A stretch of 64,000 nt of DNA from Symsagittifera roscoffensis (GCF_963678635.1 NC_087071.1:18291613-18355612); one strand, 5' to 3'. Counted from the stretch's first letter, positions 1 to 10,778 are shown. Numbers and translations are program-made. The notes: a model not told the origin generated them from the letters alone.

Positions 1-150
1 AAAAACCTTTCCTCACTACAAGAACAGCTTTAAAAATAAGTCGTTTATAAATTCCGTCGGATTAAATAGAAAACATTTTCAAGAACTTCCACAAAACGTT
101 TTAACAGAGTCGGTGAAAAAACTCAAGATTACTCACTGTCATGACTTACT

Positions 151-1139
151 GAAACCCATAAAATTAAAAGGGCGTAGGGTTCCGCTACATTGACTTCCAG
201 CAGTAAGCAAAGAGCTTGACAGCCTAATTTCCGAAGGACACACTAAAAAGCTAGAATCACGCAATGAAGATAGATTTATCAGCGCAATAGTAACTGCCTG
301 CAGCAAAGATAAAGCTCGCAATGGACTCAAAAAATTTGAGCAAATAAATATTCAAAAACTAATACCAGATGCCAATCATACACGAACTTGTAGTTAGCGT
401 TGTATCTCAACTCTCAAAAAAACCCGACGGAGAAGTCTGGTTAAGAAATTTAGACCTTAAGAATGCTAACAACCAGTTTAATAAGACGGTTCCACGAGCG
501 AAGAGTGTAATTTCAGCATCATTGGAGGAAATAGAACTGGCACATATCCGTTTTCAACGGGATTTTACGGACTGGGCAATCTGCCAAAAGGTTTTCAAAG
601 TGTATTGGACTCAACCATTGGATATATTCCTTTAACTAACGTCTTCCTTGAAGACATATTAATTTCTTCCAGAGGAAGCTTTAGAGAACATAAAGAAATC
701 GTTGAAAAGATTTTAACTACACTCCACACTAATATTTTCGCGGTAATTGGCTAAAAAGCAATTTTTTTTAAAAAACAAATTGAAAGTATAGATATCAAAA
801 TATCCAAAACAAGATTAATTATTATGGAAGATAAAAGCTTAGCAAAAAAATCTATCCCAATCACTCGGAACTTGAAGGAGTTGCACTTATTTTTTGGATC
901 AACTAATCAATTCATTAATTTCGTTCTGAACCTTGCATCATACGGAGGCCATTTGAGACGGTTTTTATACAAGAAATTGACATTCAACTGCTCAGGCGAA
1001 AATACCATAGCTTTTGAGAAAAACATATCGGAAAATGTTAAATTAATCGAAAATACACACTTCGACATGAAACTGAAAACAAGAGTAAAACCGGACGCAT
1101 CACAAAGCGGCCTCGGAGCAATGCTCGAACAACTACATT
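151..1139 (+). pseudogene. Reverse transcriptase fragment of Ty3/gypsy pol
   Basis: In one frame 151-360 reads through the segment before RT (SKELDSLISEGHTKKL, then a FISAIVTACSKDK-like strand). A frameshift moves the reading to 369, which carries KKPDGEVWLRNLDLKNA, the RT block whose Asp in LDLK is a catalytic residue in this family. Another shift near 480-540 leads to the region with FYGLGNLPKGFQ and then FLEDILI, where functional RTs have a YxDD- or FxDD-type box; here the second Asp position has changed. The thumb and connection follow to about 1050. At least three frameshifts and several stops make it non-functional. The family assignment is firm. The exact ends of the fragments are estimates. 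Confidence 0.8.
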
Positions 1140-1480
1140 TGAAGGACTGAAGATCGGTTTTCTTCGCTAGCCGATTCTTAAACCCACACGAAGCTAAAAT
1201 TTTAACGAGCTTCTCGTTGTTGTTTGGGCTGTAGAACGCTACAAAAAACTTACTTATACGGTTCGAAATTCGAAATCATAACTGACCATAAAGCATTTTT
1301 TTCAGCATTATCTTGTAACTACGGAAATAAAACCTATAATAGTCGTTTAACAAGATGGGTAGACAGACTTGTACCGTTTAATTTTAATTTCTCGATAAAA
1401 CACTTAGCGGTTCAAAGTATGGGCTTCACGGAATTGATTTCTAGAACTTCAATTGAAGTACCAATTGCTCCCTCAACTTA
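1060..1480 (+). pseudogene. RNase H fragment of Ty3/gypsy pol
   Basis: The frame ending at 1150 carries VKPDASQSGLGAMLEQ, the start of the Ty3 RNase H domain with its first catalytic Asp (DAS). After a stop and shift the reading continues with FFASRFLNPHEAK, the ELLVVVWAVERY helix with its Glu, and from 1224 onward the block EIITDHKAFFSAL, which holds the TDH motif. It ends with a HLAVQSMGFTELISR segment that matches the usual end of RNase H before integrase. Two frameshifts separate these blocks. The domain is easy to recognise but disrupted. Confidence 0.82.
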
Positions 1481-1849
1481 AAATGAAGAAATGGTTGAAG
1501 CAATTTTTCGTAAGATTAAATCAATTTCAAATCCGTCGGATATTCAGTTGTTAGACAACTTAAAGCCTCACTCAATTTTGATTGGAAAAATCTCGGAAAT
1601 TTCCAATGACATAAAACTACGTAATAAAATTTGTCGTAGCAATTCTAAATTTTGTTAGGTCCAGATTGAAAATTTGCAATTTTGATCTTTTCCGTTCCGA
1701 AATTTGTACCTCTAAATGTAATCCCCTGGGTTATTCTAAAATTAATTGTTCTAAAATTACCAACTCAATTTTTTTTTTCTTTTTTTAGTTTTTTTTAATA
1801 TCTTTATCCCAATTTTCTTAATTCTCCCATGGAACCTAATCTTGAAAAT

Positions 1850-2460
1850 AATGTAAAGGTAAATTAAAGATCCGGTATTGATGTAAACTTTACTGAAGAG
1901 AAAACTTCTTCGGATCATTCATCATTAGTAGAAAAAATACTGAGAAATTCAAAAATTACCAGAAAAGGCATTGGAATTGAACAACTTCTTTATTAGCAAA
2001 ATGATCGCTTGGCTTACAGAAAAGGATAGCATTTTATACTCCATGGTTTGAACTCTAGAAAAGAATTGGGAGATTAAACCACTAAATTGGGCAATTACTT
2101 CATTCTTTTTTACAAAGACTTAGATTCCGCTAACGGATTAATATATTTGGACAACAAATTATGTTTACCATTTGTCCTGAGAACAGCCGCCATGAAATTT
2201 CTTCATAAAACCCATCTCGAACAATTCGAAATGAAATTTTTTTTCGGAGTACCTCTGGTAGCCACATATTAACAGAATGTTTTACTTCCAAGGAAAAAAA
2301 CTGCTCGCACTGTAAATAATGCATGTAGAAACCTTAAACCGCCAATTCCTGAAAAAAAGTTATATCAGCTTCCCGATCTCAATTTTGTTATTGTCGTCAC
2401 CACTCGTCACCACTGTTAAATCAGTTTAAAAACAATGCCTTCGGAACTTCCAAAACCTAC
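1850..2460 (+). pseudogene. Integrase N-terminal zinc finger remnant
   Basis: The frame 2087-2272 ends in FLHKTHLEQFEMKF, which fits the two His of the H2C2 finger of Ty3/gypsy integrases. After a stop, a neighbouring frame reads NCSHCK and then ACRNLKPPIPEK, which supplies the Cys pair and the usual CxxLKP continuation. The sequence from about 1850 to 2080 is the acidic linker between RNase H and integrase, broken by stops. No DDE catalytic residues follow. The sequence passes straight to the post-integrase tail, so the core was deleted. Confidence 0.7.
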
Positions 2461-3440
2461 ACTTACGGACTCAGTCTCCCGAAGTTTGAAACTCACGGAG
2501 CACGAAAATCGAAATCAAATTTCAATCCATTTGAAAAACATTTCAACAGAACACCAAACACCCTATATGCAAGTTTGATAAATCTAAATAGTAGTAACAT
2601 TTTAGACAACGGAAAATCAAGAAACAGGGCAACGAGTTGGGCGTCGGATGATATAGTAGAAGACTAATACCTGCATACTCTTTTGGAAAACCAAAATCGA
2701 GACACCAGATGCGACTCTGAACCGAGCCTTCCGCCAACCAAAACTCTCTCAGCGACATACCCAAAGAGATTACTGCAACTTCATAACCCCCTAAAGAAAT
2801 TAACTTTTTCCGAAAGGATTTTAATCGAAGAAGCAGGGAGCTTTATTATAGATCTTTGGGAGATAAAACAATACATCCGCTGGCGGGAAGATCTTAAGGA
2901 AAACAGATAAAGCCATAAAGGATAGTTGTTCGAAACAGCCAACAACTTTCAAAGGTAGTGTCACTGTCCCTGATTTTAATATTTTATGCAAAACAGGTTC
3001 AAAAAGAGAAAAGCGTACCCTACACCAAGACAAGAAGTGGCCATCACTCGATCGGACACTCTAACAAGATAACAATTATCATCTAACAATCGAGACAACC
3101 AAAAAACCCATCCCAAAAGAAGACAAGATTCCAACCGCAACAAAAAAACGGAGGAAATTTTCACCAGATTACTTAGCCGAAGATGATGTTTCAAATTAAA
3201 CTCTGATACCTCCTACTTAAGCGATTATGAATGGACCGTAGGCGGTTTATCATGTAGAAATGTATGCATCGAAAGATTCATTAACTACCTAGATAATCGT
3301 GAACAATATCGTATTTGGGAATAAATTCCTTCGGATAATCAAATTAAACCCAAATATGGAGTTTTTGATTGGAAACCCCACAGAGCATTGGCTGATTGCA
3401 TTTACGTCTAACCATAGGACGTTAGCAGTTTTGTGTTGAA
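2460..3440 (+). pseudogene. Post-integrase tail of Ty3/gypsy pol
   Basis: The open stretches read FNPFEKHFNRTPNT, then WASDDIVED, then the longer frame 2683-2910 (TRCDSEPSLPPTKTL and onward). These resemble the charged tail found after the integrase core in this branch of Ty3/gypsy elements. The WASDDIVED block recurs in a related form at 6836-6889 of the next element, which supports a shared origin. The function of this tail is not known. Several stops interrupt it, and coding signal fades out by about 3440. Confidence 0.6.
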
Positions 3441-3580
3441 ACAATTTAATCAAGTCTCACCACATTGAATTCTATTTTAATAATTTTTAATCCTTCTTGA
3501 GTAAACCTTGTATCCGTAGTTTATAAACTACCTTTGTGCTATCTAGTTATTTGTGATTTTCGTAATTTTTTTCTCTTCGT

Positions 3581-3600
3581 GAAGGAGAAGGGGGAAAGGA
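3581..3600 (+). other. Candidate polypurine tract of the first Ty3-like remnant
   Basis: This is a 20-base run made only of A and G, rich in GGGGG and GAAGGAG. It lies about 140 bases after the last coding trace of the pol remnant, where plus-strand priming normally occurs just before the 3' LTR. The sequence after it (from about 3601) would be LTR, but I could not find a second copy to confirm this. Confidence 0.45.
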
Positions 3601-4854
3601 TCACCCATTTTGTATGCACTTAGTTCAAATTTTTTCCAGTGTTGTGATTGTTTTTATTCAATAATCTTTTTTAATTAAGTGGTTTTATATGAATTTGGTT
3701 TTAACGCTTCTGTCCTCTTTCGGAGTGAGCGAGCGTCAGTGTTATTGTATCTTAGTTAGAAATAACACACAATTTAAATGAACTCTAATTTTACTTTTTT
3801 TTTTCATTTTAAGTTAGATTAGATAGAGTTAGATAGTACATTTTATTAGAGTAGTTGAAACGATTTCAAAAAAGTTTTGCTGCACGAAGTCTTTTTCTTT
3901 TTGAGCATTCATGTCAGAATATTTCAAAATTTTCTATTTGTCTTTACAAATTAGTTTTAAAAATAGTTTAGGTCTGTCATTTAACGTTTTTTTAGAGTGA
4001 TTTTTTAAAAAAGTTTGTTTATCACAAACAACGGTTTTTTTCTTCTGTTGCTTGAGGAATTTAGAATGGGTTTCAGAAGTTTGCTTTATTCTGTTGCATG
4101 AAGACTGCGATATCTAAAATCGACCCGTGTTTTAATTTTTGTGACTAAGAGTTAAAAAAAGATTTTTGACGAACCTTCACTAAAAATATCAGATGTCGAA
4201 TAAAGTATCGTAATGAAGCCAAATCAGATTTCAATTTTGAGATTTTTTTGTTTTTTTTTGCACAAATTATTCGGTATTGTGATCAAAGCGATCTGTGCTT
4301 ATTGCAATTCAATATTCTATCGTTTGCTTATATTGCATGGTTTCCTAAGATAGAAAAAAACTAAATCTTTATTTTAGGGCATTTTTGGCCATTTATTCAG
4401 ATCTAGCAGAGATGTTTTGTAGTGCAAAAAGGTATCTGTAAATAGTGGCAATGGGTTAAATCCTAAACTTAAATATTTTCAATTAAAAGTTGAGGATCTA
4501 AGCTAGGCTCTCACTAAAAATTTTTTCCCATAAAAAGAACACAAAATTAGCATCTGAGAATTTTTTCATTTTCAAGTAAAATAAACTTATGTGAGAGCCC
4601 ATAGCTTAGATTTGTTTAGCAAAAAGTTTTTTTTTAAGTAAGCGTTGGAAAGAATAATTTCAAACTCAAAGTTTGAAGATGTTTCTGAAATTTCATTCTG
4701 AAATTTTTCGGCTCGAAAAAACCTCTCTGACACGCCTTGATTAAAGGGCCGAAAGACACCCTCAAAATTGTTTCACAATTTTAATCTGGTATAATCTAAA
4801 AATAATTTCATCCATCCTATGCCAAAACTGTCAAAAAAGATCTCTTAACCTCTT
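3601..4854. other. Non-coding stretch between two retrotransposons
   Basis: There is no credible reading frame. The first part may be the 3' LTR of the preceding pol remnant, with a GC-richer patch near 3715-3740. The rest is AT-rich and holds no recognised repeat or RNA gene. Confidence 0.5.
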
Positions 4855-5166
4855 TGATGTTTACTTTCTAACTTTGAGTTAGATAGATACCTGCCAAAAG
4901 CACATCCGCTTTTGGCACAACTTATTTTTAGTCAGTGTATGTTTTATGAAATCAATTCTCAATTGAACTTCCTAACTCAATCTATCTTTTATCTAGCTGA
5001 GTTAGCTTAAGGGAGCTCTTTTAATGTAACCTTAGTTCAAAAGTCTACTAGTTAGTTTAGTAGAGAACCATCATCTTAACAAGTCTTTAACTAATTCTAG
5101 CTAAAGTTCACCCGTATCTTCATCGTCTAATACCCCTTTTATTTGGATCAAACTAATTTTTTAACA
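4855..5166 (+). repeat. 5' LTR of the deleted Ty3-like element
   Basis: It begins TGATGTTTAC and ends near TTTTTTAACA, just before a TGG primer-binding start. It matches 7219-7905 over its whole length once the insertion there is removed. Shared blocks include the TTTTGGCACAACT segment, AGTCAGTGTATG, the TAGCTTAGTTAGCTTAA-like segment, GTTAGTTTAGTAGAGAACC and CACCCGTATCTTCATC. Its length is about 312 bases. Confidence 0.8.
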
Positions 5167-5190
5167 TGGCACAGTCAAACGAGTCGAACC
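5167..5190 (+). other. Primer-binding site candidate
   Basis: The site starts with TGG directly after the LTR end, as expected for pairing with a tRNA 3' CCA. The 24 bases from TGGCACAG to GTCGAACC read on the complement as a tRNA 3' end that includes a T-loop-like GGTTCGA. One base is missing compared with canonical tRNA spacing. The tRNA species was not identified. Confidence 0.45.
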
Positions 5191-6055
5191 TACGAGGTCT
5201 AGAGTTCTTGTGGAACAACACATCAAGTTAGAACCATCAAGGTTGGGAAAATGGGCTGAAAAAATTCAGCTGACAATCTGTGCTAAAAGTTCTGTCCAAA
5301 TCGAAGATGTCATTACCCCACCGTTGATACCCAAAATAACTTACCTTATCCCAGAAACATCGGAGCCTTCCAACGATCAAACCTGTCGGGCGGAAAAAGA
5401 GGAAAAAAATAAACAAGCACTATAAGACTACAACGAAGAAGTGCAAAGGAGGAAAGTGGAAGACATTGCAAAATTTAACGGCCTACAAATAAGCGACATT
5501 TATAAGAAGTTAAAATCTTAAAGAAGGAAAAAAATGCTTCCAACAAAAAGACATTGGGAAAAAAATACTTGGTTTAAATTATGCAGAACTCTGGGAATTA
5601 TTGAAAACCACGATCACGATAACTACAAATCTGACTGATGAAAACACAAGTTTTTTGGTGGAAGACACAAAGATCATGAGTCACTAAAAACTTTTCGTGA
5701 AGTCCTCTCAGAGCTGGTGAACAAACTATGAGATGGGCGACCCAGAGTCTGAACTAGTCAGAGATATTCTAATAACCAATATGATGAATGTGGAAATCCA
5801 AAAACAGTTGTGCAATGAATATCTGACTCCAAAAAATGGTTTAGTTTATGCATATTTCATGAGAAAGGCACAAAAACACATCAACAATACATTAAACTTT
5901 CTATATATAGTTCTTCACAAAAACCACATTATGTAAAAGCGAGCCAAATTTAAATATTGTAGAAAGTATTAAATACAGAAACTGCGGCCAGCAATTCAAG
6001 AAGGGACACCTTACATCTTGTCCGGCAAGAGAAAGAAACTGTTAGATCTGGGGTT
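5175..6055 (+). pseudogene. gag remnant with zinc-knuckle trace
   Basis: Open pieces at 5210-5425 and 5733-5936 are gag-like. The second contains DPESELVRDILITNMMNVE followed by IQKQLCNEYLTPKNG, which resembles the capsid C-terminal part of Ty3/gypsy gag. After a frameshift, 5980-6045 reads NCGQQFKKGHLTSCPAR and then a further Cys, a CxxC...H...C arrangement typical of the nucleocapsid zinc knuckle. At least four stops or shifts interrupt the frame. The N-terminal part before 5425 is only weakly recognisable. Confidence 0.7.
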
Positions 6056-6231
6056 TTAAAGTTCACCACGATAAACCTTGCAGAAGTTCAGCCTGAGCAC
6101 AAACGAACGTGGTAGAGCAAAATCCTAAATTACTCGAACAAGAAATCCACTGAAATAGCGTGCAAGACAACTTCGAGTTCAAAGTAGATTGAGAAGATTT
6201 TATAGTCGCAGCTAAAGATAATGATAACTAA

Positions 6232-6640
6232 GTGAACGCTTTTAAAGACAGAACTGAAGGGGGAGCTATAACAGTATTTTCCCACGGAGGACTCGAACTG
6301 AAGAAGACATTAATGACATCAATGGGTAGCTTTAATCCATACCTAACTGAAATAAATATTGACTCATCCAGTCCAGTATTCTTTATAAAAAAGGATTTAC
6401 TTCACCAACTCAAGACAAGAGACAGATATCTAAAAATTGAAGCAGTCGATGAGATCACGAAAAAAACCTATCAAGGTTTTTGGAAGCACGATTATTATCA
6501 TCGGAAAAGTCATAATGAGGATACAATCAAAGGGATGGGATGGCACATATCAACAACTGTTTATCACCAAAGTGTTAGAAAGAAATTTACTCGACAATGA
6601 CATACTACCGAGCTTGGGGATGAAGGTCTCACAGAAACAG
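6232..6640 (+). pseudogene. Retropepsin-like protease remnant
   Basis: The frame 6232-6600 contains INIDSSSPVFFIKKDLLHQL, which fits the active-site strand of Ty3 proteases (usually IDTGSPVTF). Here the D-T-G triad reads D-S-S, so the catalytic Gly is changed. The following residues, with LKTRDRYLKIEAVDE, fit the flap side. The position just after the gag zinc knuckle agrees with this call. The frame ends at a stop before the flap is complete. Confidence 0.65.
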
Positions 6641-6835
6641 GCACCACCCACAGTATCAGACACACCGATCATCCCGAGAAAAACACCCTTCGGAAGAGAA
6701 GTAAATCAGATAAAAATTGAGTGTGACAACCAGCTCTGCCAACTTCCCTGTTTAACATTTGTGTCATGACACCCAGCCCTGCCAACTTTCCCACTTTAAC
6801 ATAAGGGAAAAAATTCAAGTGCTGTGGCAGACGAA

Positions 6836-6889
6836 GTGACTGGGATGCGCCGGACGATATAGAGGATGGGAACCTGGACGACGACTCCT
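6836..6889 (+). pseudogene. Post-integrase tail fragment abutting the gap
   Basis: One frame reads DWDAPDDIEDGNLDD, which is close to the WASDDIVED block at about 2640-2670 in the first remnant. In an intact element, RT, RNase H and integrase would lie between protease and this block. Here only about 200 bases separate them, which shows a large internal deletion. Confidence 0.6.
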
Positions 6890-7089
6890 NNNNNNNNNNN
6901 NNNNNNNNNNNNNNNNNNNNNNNNNNNNNNNNNNNNNNNNNNNNNNNNNNNNNNNNNNNNNNNNNNNNNNNNNNNNNNNNNNNNNNNNNNNNNNNNNNNN
7001 NNNNNNNNNNNNNNNNNNNNNNNNNNNNNNNNNNNNNNNNNNNNNNNNNNNNNNNNNNNNNNNNNNNNNNNNNNNNNNNNNNNNNNNNN
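6890..7089. other. Assembly gap (200 N)
   Basis: The run of exactly 200 N looks like a fixed-size scaffold gap, so the true length is unknown. It falls inside the deleted Ty3-like element. Confidence 0.99.
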
Positions 7090-7218
7090 TGTCGCTTTTT
7101 TATCATGCCCTTAGGGCGCTATCCTCGGGTGAAAAGTAAATGATAAATTCTTTGCACTACATTGTTGCCGTACAGTAAATTTCCGAGGGGAATGACAAAG
7201 GTGATTTTTCAGTCTCTA

Positions 7219-7905
7219 TGATGCTTACATTCTACTTTTGAATTAGATAATGCCAAAAGCATATCGGATTTTGGCACAACTGATCTTTAGTCAGTGTATG
7301 TTTTTGTGAAACCAAATCTCAATTGACCTCTTAACTGAATATATCTTTTACCTAGCTTAGTTAGCTTAACCGACGTCTATCAACCTGTCTTGGTTTAGAA
7401 GAGTATTTTTTTGCTCTTCCACTTATGTTCATTCACGTTAACGCATGAATGGAAAATAAAATAATAAAACGCATGAATGAAAGAAGAGTATGTTTTTGCT
7501 CTTTCACACATGTTCTTTCATGACATGGCATGAATGAAAAACTTATCAGAACGCATGAATGAAAAAGAAATCATTTGCCTAGTTTCGCGCACTTTTCCGG
7601 CTCCTTCACAATTTTCTTTCATCTTTCCCTCAGGAAGAGCAAAAACATACTCTTCAACAGTTAGAACATAGTTGAGGACGGCCTCGGGCAAAAAAGCCCC
7701 ACTCGGGCAGTTCGTGCCCTCAGGCCGGGCTCTTTTTCCCGCGGGCATCTTTCAACTATGTTCTAACTACTACAAAGTCTATTAGTTAGTTTAGTAGAGA
7801 ACCCTGAACTTAATAAGTCCCAAACTAGTCCCAGCTTAATTACACCCGTATCTTCATCTTCTATTACCACTTTTATTTTTTAGATCAACCTTCATTTTTT
7901 TATTA
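7219..7905 (+). repeat. 3' LTR of the deleted Ty3-like element, split by an insertion
   Basis: It begins TGATGCTTAC and aligns block by block with 4855-5166. The match is broken between about 7396 (…CTTGGTTTA) and 7770 (ACAAAGTCTATTAGTT…), where about 375 extra bases sit. Without them the length is again about 312 bases. A short purine-rich stretch at about 7182-7200 precedes it and may be the polypurine tract. Confidence 0.78.
7397..7770. repeat. Hairpin-rich insertion inside the 3' LTR
   Basis: Two inverted repeats lie here. One has arms at 7482-7505 and 7633-7655 (GAAGAGTATGTTTTTGCTCTT against its complement). The second has perfect 17-base arms at 7659-7675 and 7752-7768 (AGTTAGAACATAGTTGA and its complement) enclosing a GC-rich centre with GCCTCGGGC and GCCCTCAGGC. 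The word GCATGAATGAAA repeats four times at about 7443-7570. No coding capacity is seen. It is probably a small fold-back or non-autonomous element. Confidence 0.6.
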
Positions 7906-8336
7906 CTAAAATTTTTCACGAAAGATCAGTTTCTATGTCCCATGACTGTACAACAGTATAGTTTTTTCAAAGCTTAACTTTGATGGAAAAACTTATAATT
8001 GGCCAAACAAAGGATTTTCAACTGTCGATAAAGACATATTCAACATGTTTAAGGCTGATAACAAAAAAACTCAACTACGGTAAAAAAAATCCTCTGTCCG
8101 ACTTATTAAAAATCGTTTTTAAAAAAAAACAACCTTTAAGTTGTCATACATACCAGACAGGAAACTGGATTGCGTTGATACGATCAATAGATACTGGAAC
8201 TGCTAGCCAATCAGGGACGAGAAAGACCCATAGCGACAAAAGGTACGTGATCTTGCACTGAAAGTTGCTCTCCATCAACAGGCACACACCTAGGCAAGCA
8301 AATGAGGATATTTGTTCTGACGAGGACAATTTTCCG
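7906..8336. other. No recognised feature
   Basis: The frame 7980-8261 is open, but its residues are not recognisable and it has no splice or motif support. I treat it as chance. Confidence 0.4.
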
Positions 8337-8500
8337 GTGGTAAATAAACCAGCAGAAGTATAAACCAACCGAAAATGCGCGGAAAATATATAAACCAGCC
8401 GAAAATACGTGTGTTGTATAGAAGTTATGCAACAATTATGTAACAGATCAGAAAGATATGCCAATTTCAACCAGATGATGTAGATTTTTGGCTGGTTCAA
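8337..8500 (+). repeat. Dispersed repeat with ATAAACCAGCCGAAA units
   Basis: ATAAACCAGCCGAAA and close variants occur three times, followed by a stretch with TTATGTAACAG. The same order occurs on the opposite strand at about 49230-49480, so this is a dispersed element and not a local tandem array. Its class is unknown. Confidence 0.6.
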
Positions 8501-9167
8501 TTCCTCCGCTCATCTTGAGTTGATATATCACTCGCCTGGTTTATTACTCTCAGTTTCTCCGTTAGTTTGTAAACGATTTATTAGAAAATATTTAAATTTA
8601 TTTGTTCAGTCTGGTTGTATGTTGAAATCGAACTTTACAGCTTACCAAATGAGCCGCAGATTGACAGGTATATGATGAACAGTTGTTGCACCACTTGTGA
8701 AACGGACAAAGCTTGAAGGGAATCTTTTCCAGCTGTGCTTGTCAAAGTTTTCGCAGTATTCAGACCCAAAAATTGGTATCTTAAATATTAATTAATTTAT
8801 TTGGAAAAGTTTAGTTTCACTGCATACAAAACACGCTCATCACTCGTTTTGACTTCCATGAATGCAAGTGAGAAAATAAAAACGTTCATATAGATAAACT
8901 AGATAGATAAACTGATTTTTATCTTTCAATTTAACAGAAAATAATAGGCGGGCAAAAAATAGGATTATAATAAAAACTCACAAAGCAATTAGGACGAAAG
9001 TTTTGTGATAACAAAGTTCAATTTTTAGTTTCAAATATGAAGAATTGAAAGTACGTTTTGATGAATTCAATATATAGCTAATAAGAACTGCTATCAGGAA
9101 AAGAACTCTTGAACCAAACCGAAGATGACGATGATTTTCCGAGCCAATTTGTTATATAAAGAAACAT
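8501..9167. other. No recognised feature
   Basis: AT-rich non-coding sequence. I see no repeat shared with the rest of the window. Confidence 0.4.
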
Positions 9168-10318
9168 GAAGTATTTCCAAAACTTCACCGCTTCAATAGT
9201 TGGCAAGGAAAAAGAAATTTTTTGCTAATCGGTTCGCTGCATGAATTGACTTGAAATTTGCTTTCATCGCTCCAATAGCGTGATTGATTAGCTTCATATT
9301 TTTACGAAGCATCCCAAGCTACGAGAAATGCTTTCAAATATTACAAAATTTCATCGGCTCAATAGTTTGCTTAAACAACTTTAATATTTTTGAAAAGTAA
9401 TCCCCGCTTTAAAACAAACTCGAAATATTTCAATGTTTCACTGTTTCAATAGCTTGGTTGAAGAACTAGTTTGTTTATGAAAAGCAGTCCCCGCTAAGAA
9501 AACAACTTCAAACTATTTCAAAGTTTCATTGCTTCAATAGCTTGCTTAAAATACTCTTATTCTTATGTACTCGGAAAGCAATCCCCACTACGAAAACAAT
9601 GTCAAAAAATTTCCAATATTTCATCGTTTCAAAAGCCTGCTTGAAGAACTATTATGTTTTTGAAAAGCAATCCCCGCTAAGAAAAAAACTTCAAATAATT
9701 CGAAAGTTTCATTGCTTCAAAAGCTTGCTTGAAGTACTCTTATGTTTTTGGAATGCAATATCTGCTATGAAAACAATGTCAAAATATTTCAAAGTTTCAT
9801 CCTTTCAATAGCTCTCTTGAAAAACTATTATGTTTTGAAAAGATTCCCCGCTAAGAAAACAACTTCAAACTATTTCAAAGTATCATTCATTCACTAGTGT
9901 GCTTGAAAAACTATTATGTTTTTGGGAAGCAACATCCGCTACGAAAACAATTTCAAATTATTTCGAAATTTTATCACTTGATGCTAGTGATGAAACTTTG
10001 AAATAGCTCAAAAATCTCGAAAAGCTCAAATGTTTCAGCAAAGCACTCCAAGCTATAAAAACAACTTCGAAGTGTCTCAAAGCTTGCTTGAATCACAGCA
10101 ATTTTTTTGTCAAGCATTCCAAGCTACAAAAAAGTTTCAGGTGTTTCAAATTTTTATCGCTTTAATAGTTTCCTTAAACAACTTTAATATTTTGAGAAGC
10201 AATTCTCGCTTTTAAAACAAACTCAAAATATTTCATAGTTTCATCGCTTCGAAAGCCTGCTTGAATAACTATTATGTTTTCGAAAAGCAATCCCAGCTAA
10301 GAAAATAACTTCAAATAA
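9168..10318 (+). repeat. Degenerate tandem array, unit about 90 bases, about 13 copies
   Basis: The word TTCAATAGCTTGCTTGAA and variants recur at about 9186, 9267, 9357, 9446, 9532, 9625, 9715, 9805, 9893, 10156 and 10245. The spacing is 86-93 bases, with the expected copies near 9980 and 10070 diverged. Each unit also carries TATGTTTTTGAAAAGCAAT, CCCCGCTAAGAAAAC and ATTTCAAAGTTTCAT. Chance reading frames across the array repeat the same residues, which is a by-product of the periodicity. Confidence 0.88.
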
Positions 10319-10711
10319 TCCTTTTTTGATTAAATGAGCTCATGCAATCCCACACTGGCAAAAGGAGGACCGGAATTGGGGCCCTATTTGCTAACAATTG
10401 AGCTCAAGCAGCTCATTTTGCCAAAATTTGGGCCCATTTAGCTCGTGTTTCTATAACTGAGGATCGTTCAGCACTCTGCATGGAATAAAATCATCCAAAA
10501 TAAGCACACAATTTGACTCACGAGCTTTTAATTGCGTTATACAACATCGATTTTAAAATAACCTTTCTAATGACTTAACACAAAAAATTCAAATATTATT
10601 TTCTAACTTAAGGAAAGTTTTTTACTCTCCCCAGATATTTGAGAAACTAAGAGTTGTTCCTATAGACAATCAGGATTTAATTTCTTTATTTATTGTATAG
10701 TGAAATTCCTG

Positions 10712-10728
10712 CCCGCAGCGAGCGCCCC
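10712..10728 (+). repeat. Isolated terminal repeat of family C
   Basis: CCCGCAGCGAGCGCCC is nearly identical to the inverted ends of the element at 27595-28718. Only this end is visible here. A family B end starts 50 bases further on. Confidence 0.5.
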
Positions 10729-10778
10729 TGAATCCTAATCGGTTATATCGTTATTCGTTGTTAGTCTCTGTAAACATA

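Larger units (their letters stand above)
1..3600 (+). mobile_element. Ty3/gypsy-like retrotransposon remnant, pol part only
   Basis: Several broken reading frames on the plus strand keep the Ty3/gypsy order of domains: the segment before reverse transcriptase, reverse transcriptase, RNase H, the integrase HHCC finger and a post-integrase tail. Frameshifts and stops break every domain. The integrase catalytic core between the zinc finger (to about 2350) and the tail (from about 2460) is missing. The 5' part (gag, protease, 5' LTR) lies outside the window or is lost. A purine-rich tract at 3581-3600 probably marks the approach to a 3' LTR, but no matching LTR copy is visible. It is an old, immobile copy. 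Confidence 0.85.
4855..7905 (+). mobile_element. Internally deleted Ty3/gypsy-like LTR element
   Basis: Two related LTRs (4855-5166 and 7219-7905) flank about 2 kb of internal sequence in the same orientation. The interior begins with a primer-binding-like TGG at 5167 and carries a broken gag with a zinc-knuckle trace and a broken protease. It then jumps directly to a piece of post-integrase tail (6836-6889). Reverse transcriptase, RNase H and integrase are absent unless the 200-base gap hides a trace, which is too short for any of them. The LTRs differ by many substitutions, so the insertion is old. Confidence 0.8.

Noticed and set aside
9542-10215. Plus-strand frames with repeated residues
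   Set aside because: They are a by-product of the 90-base tandem array, with no coding signal.
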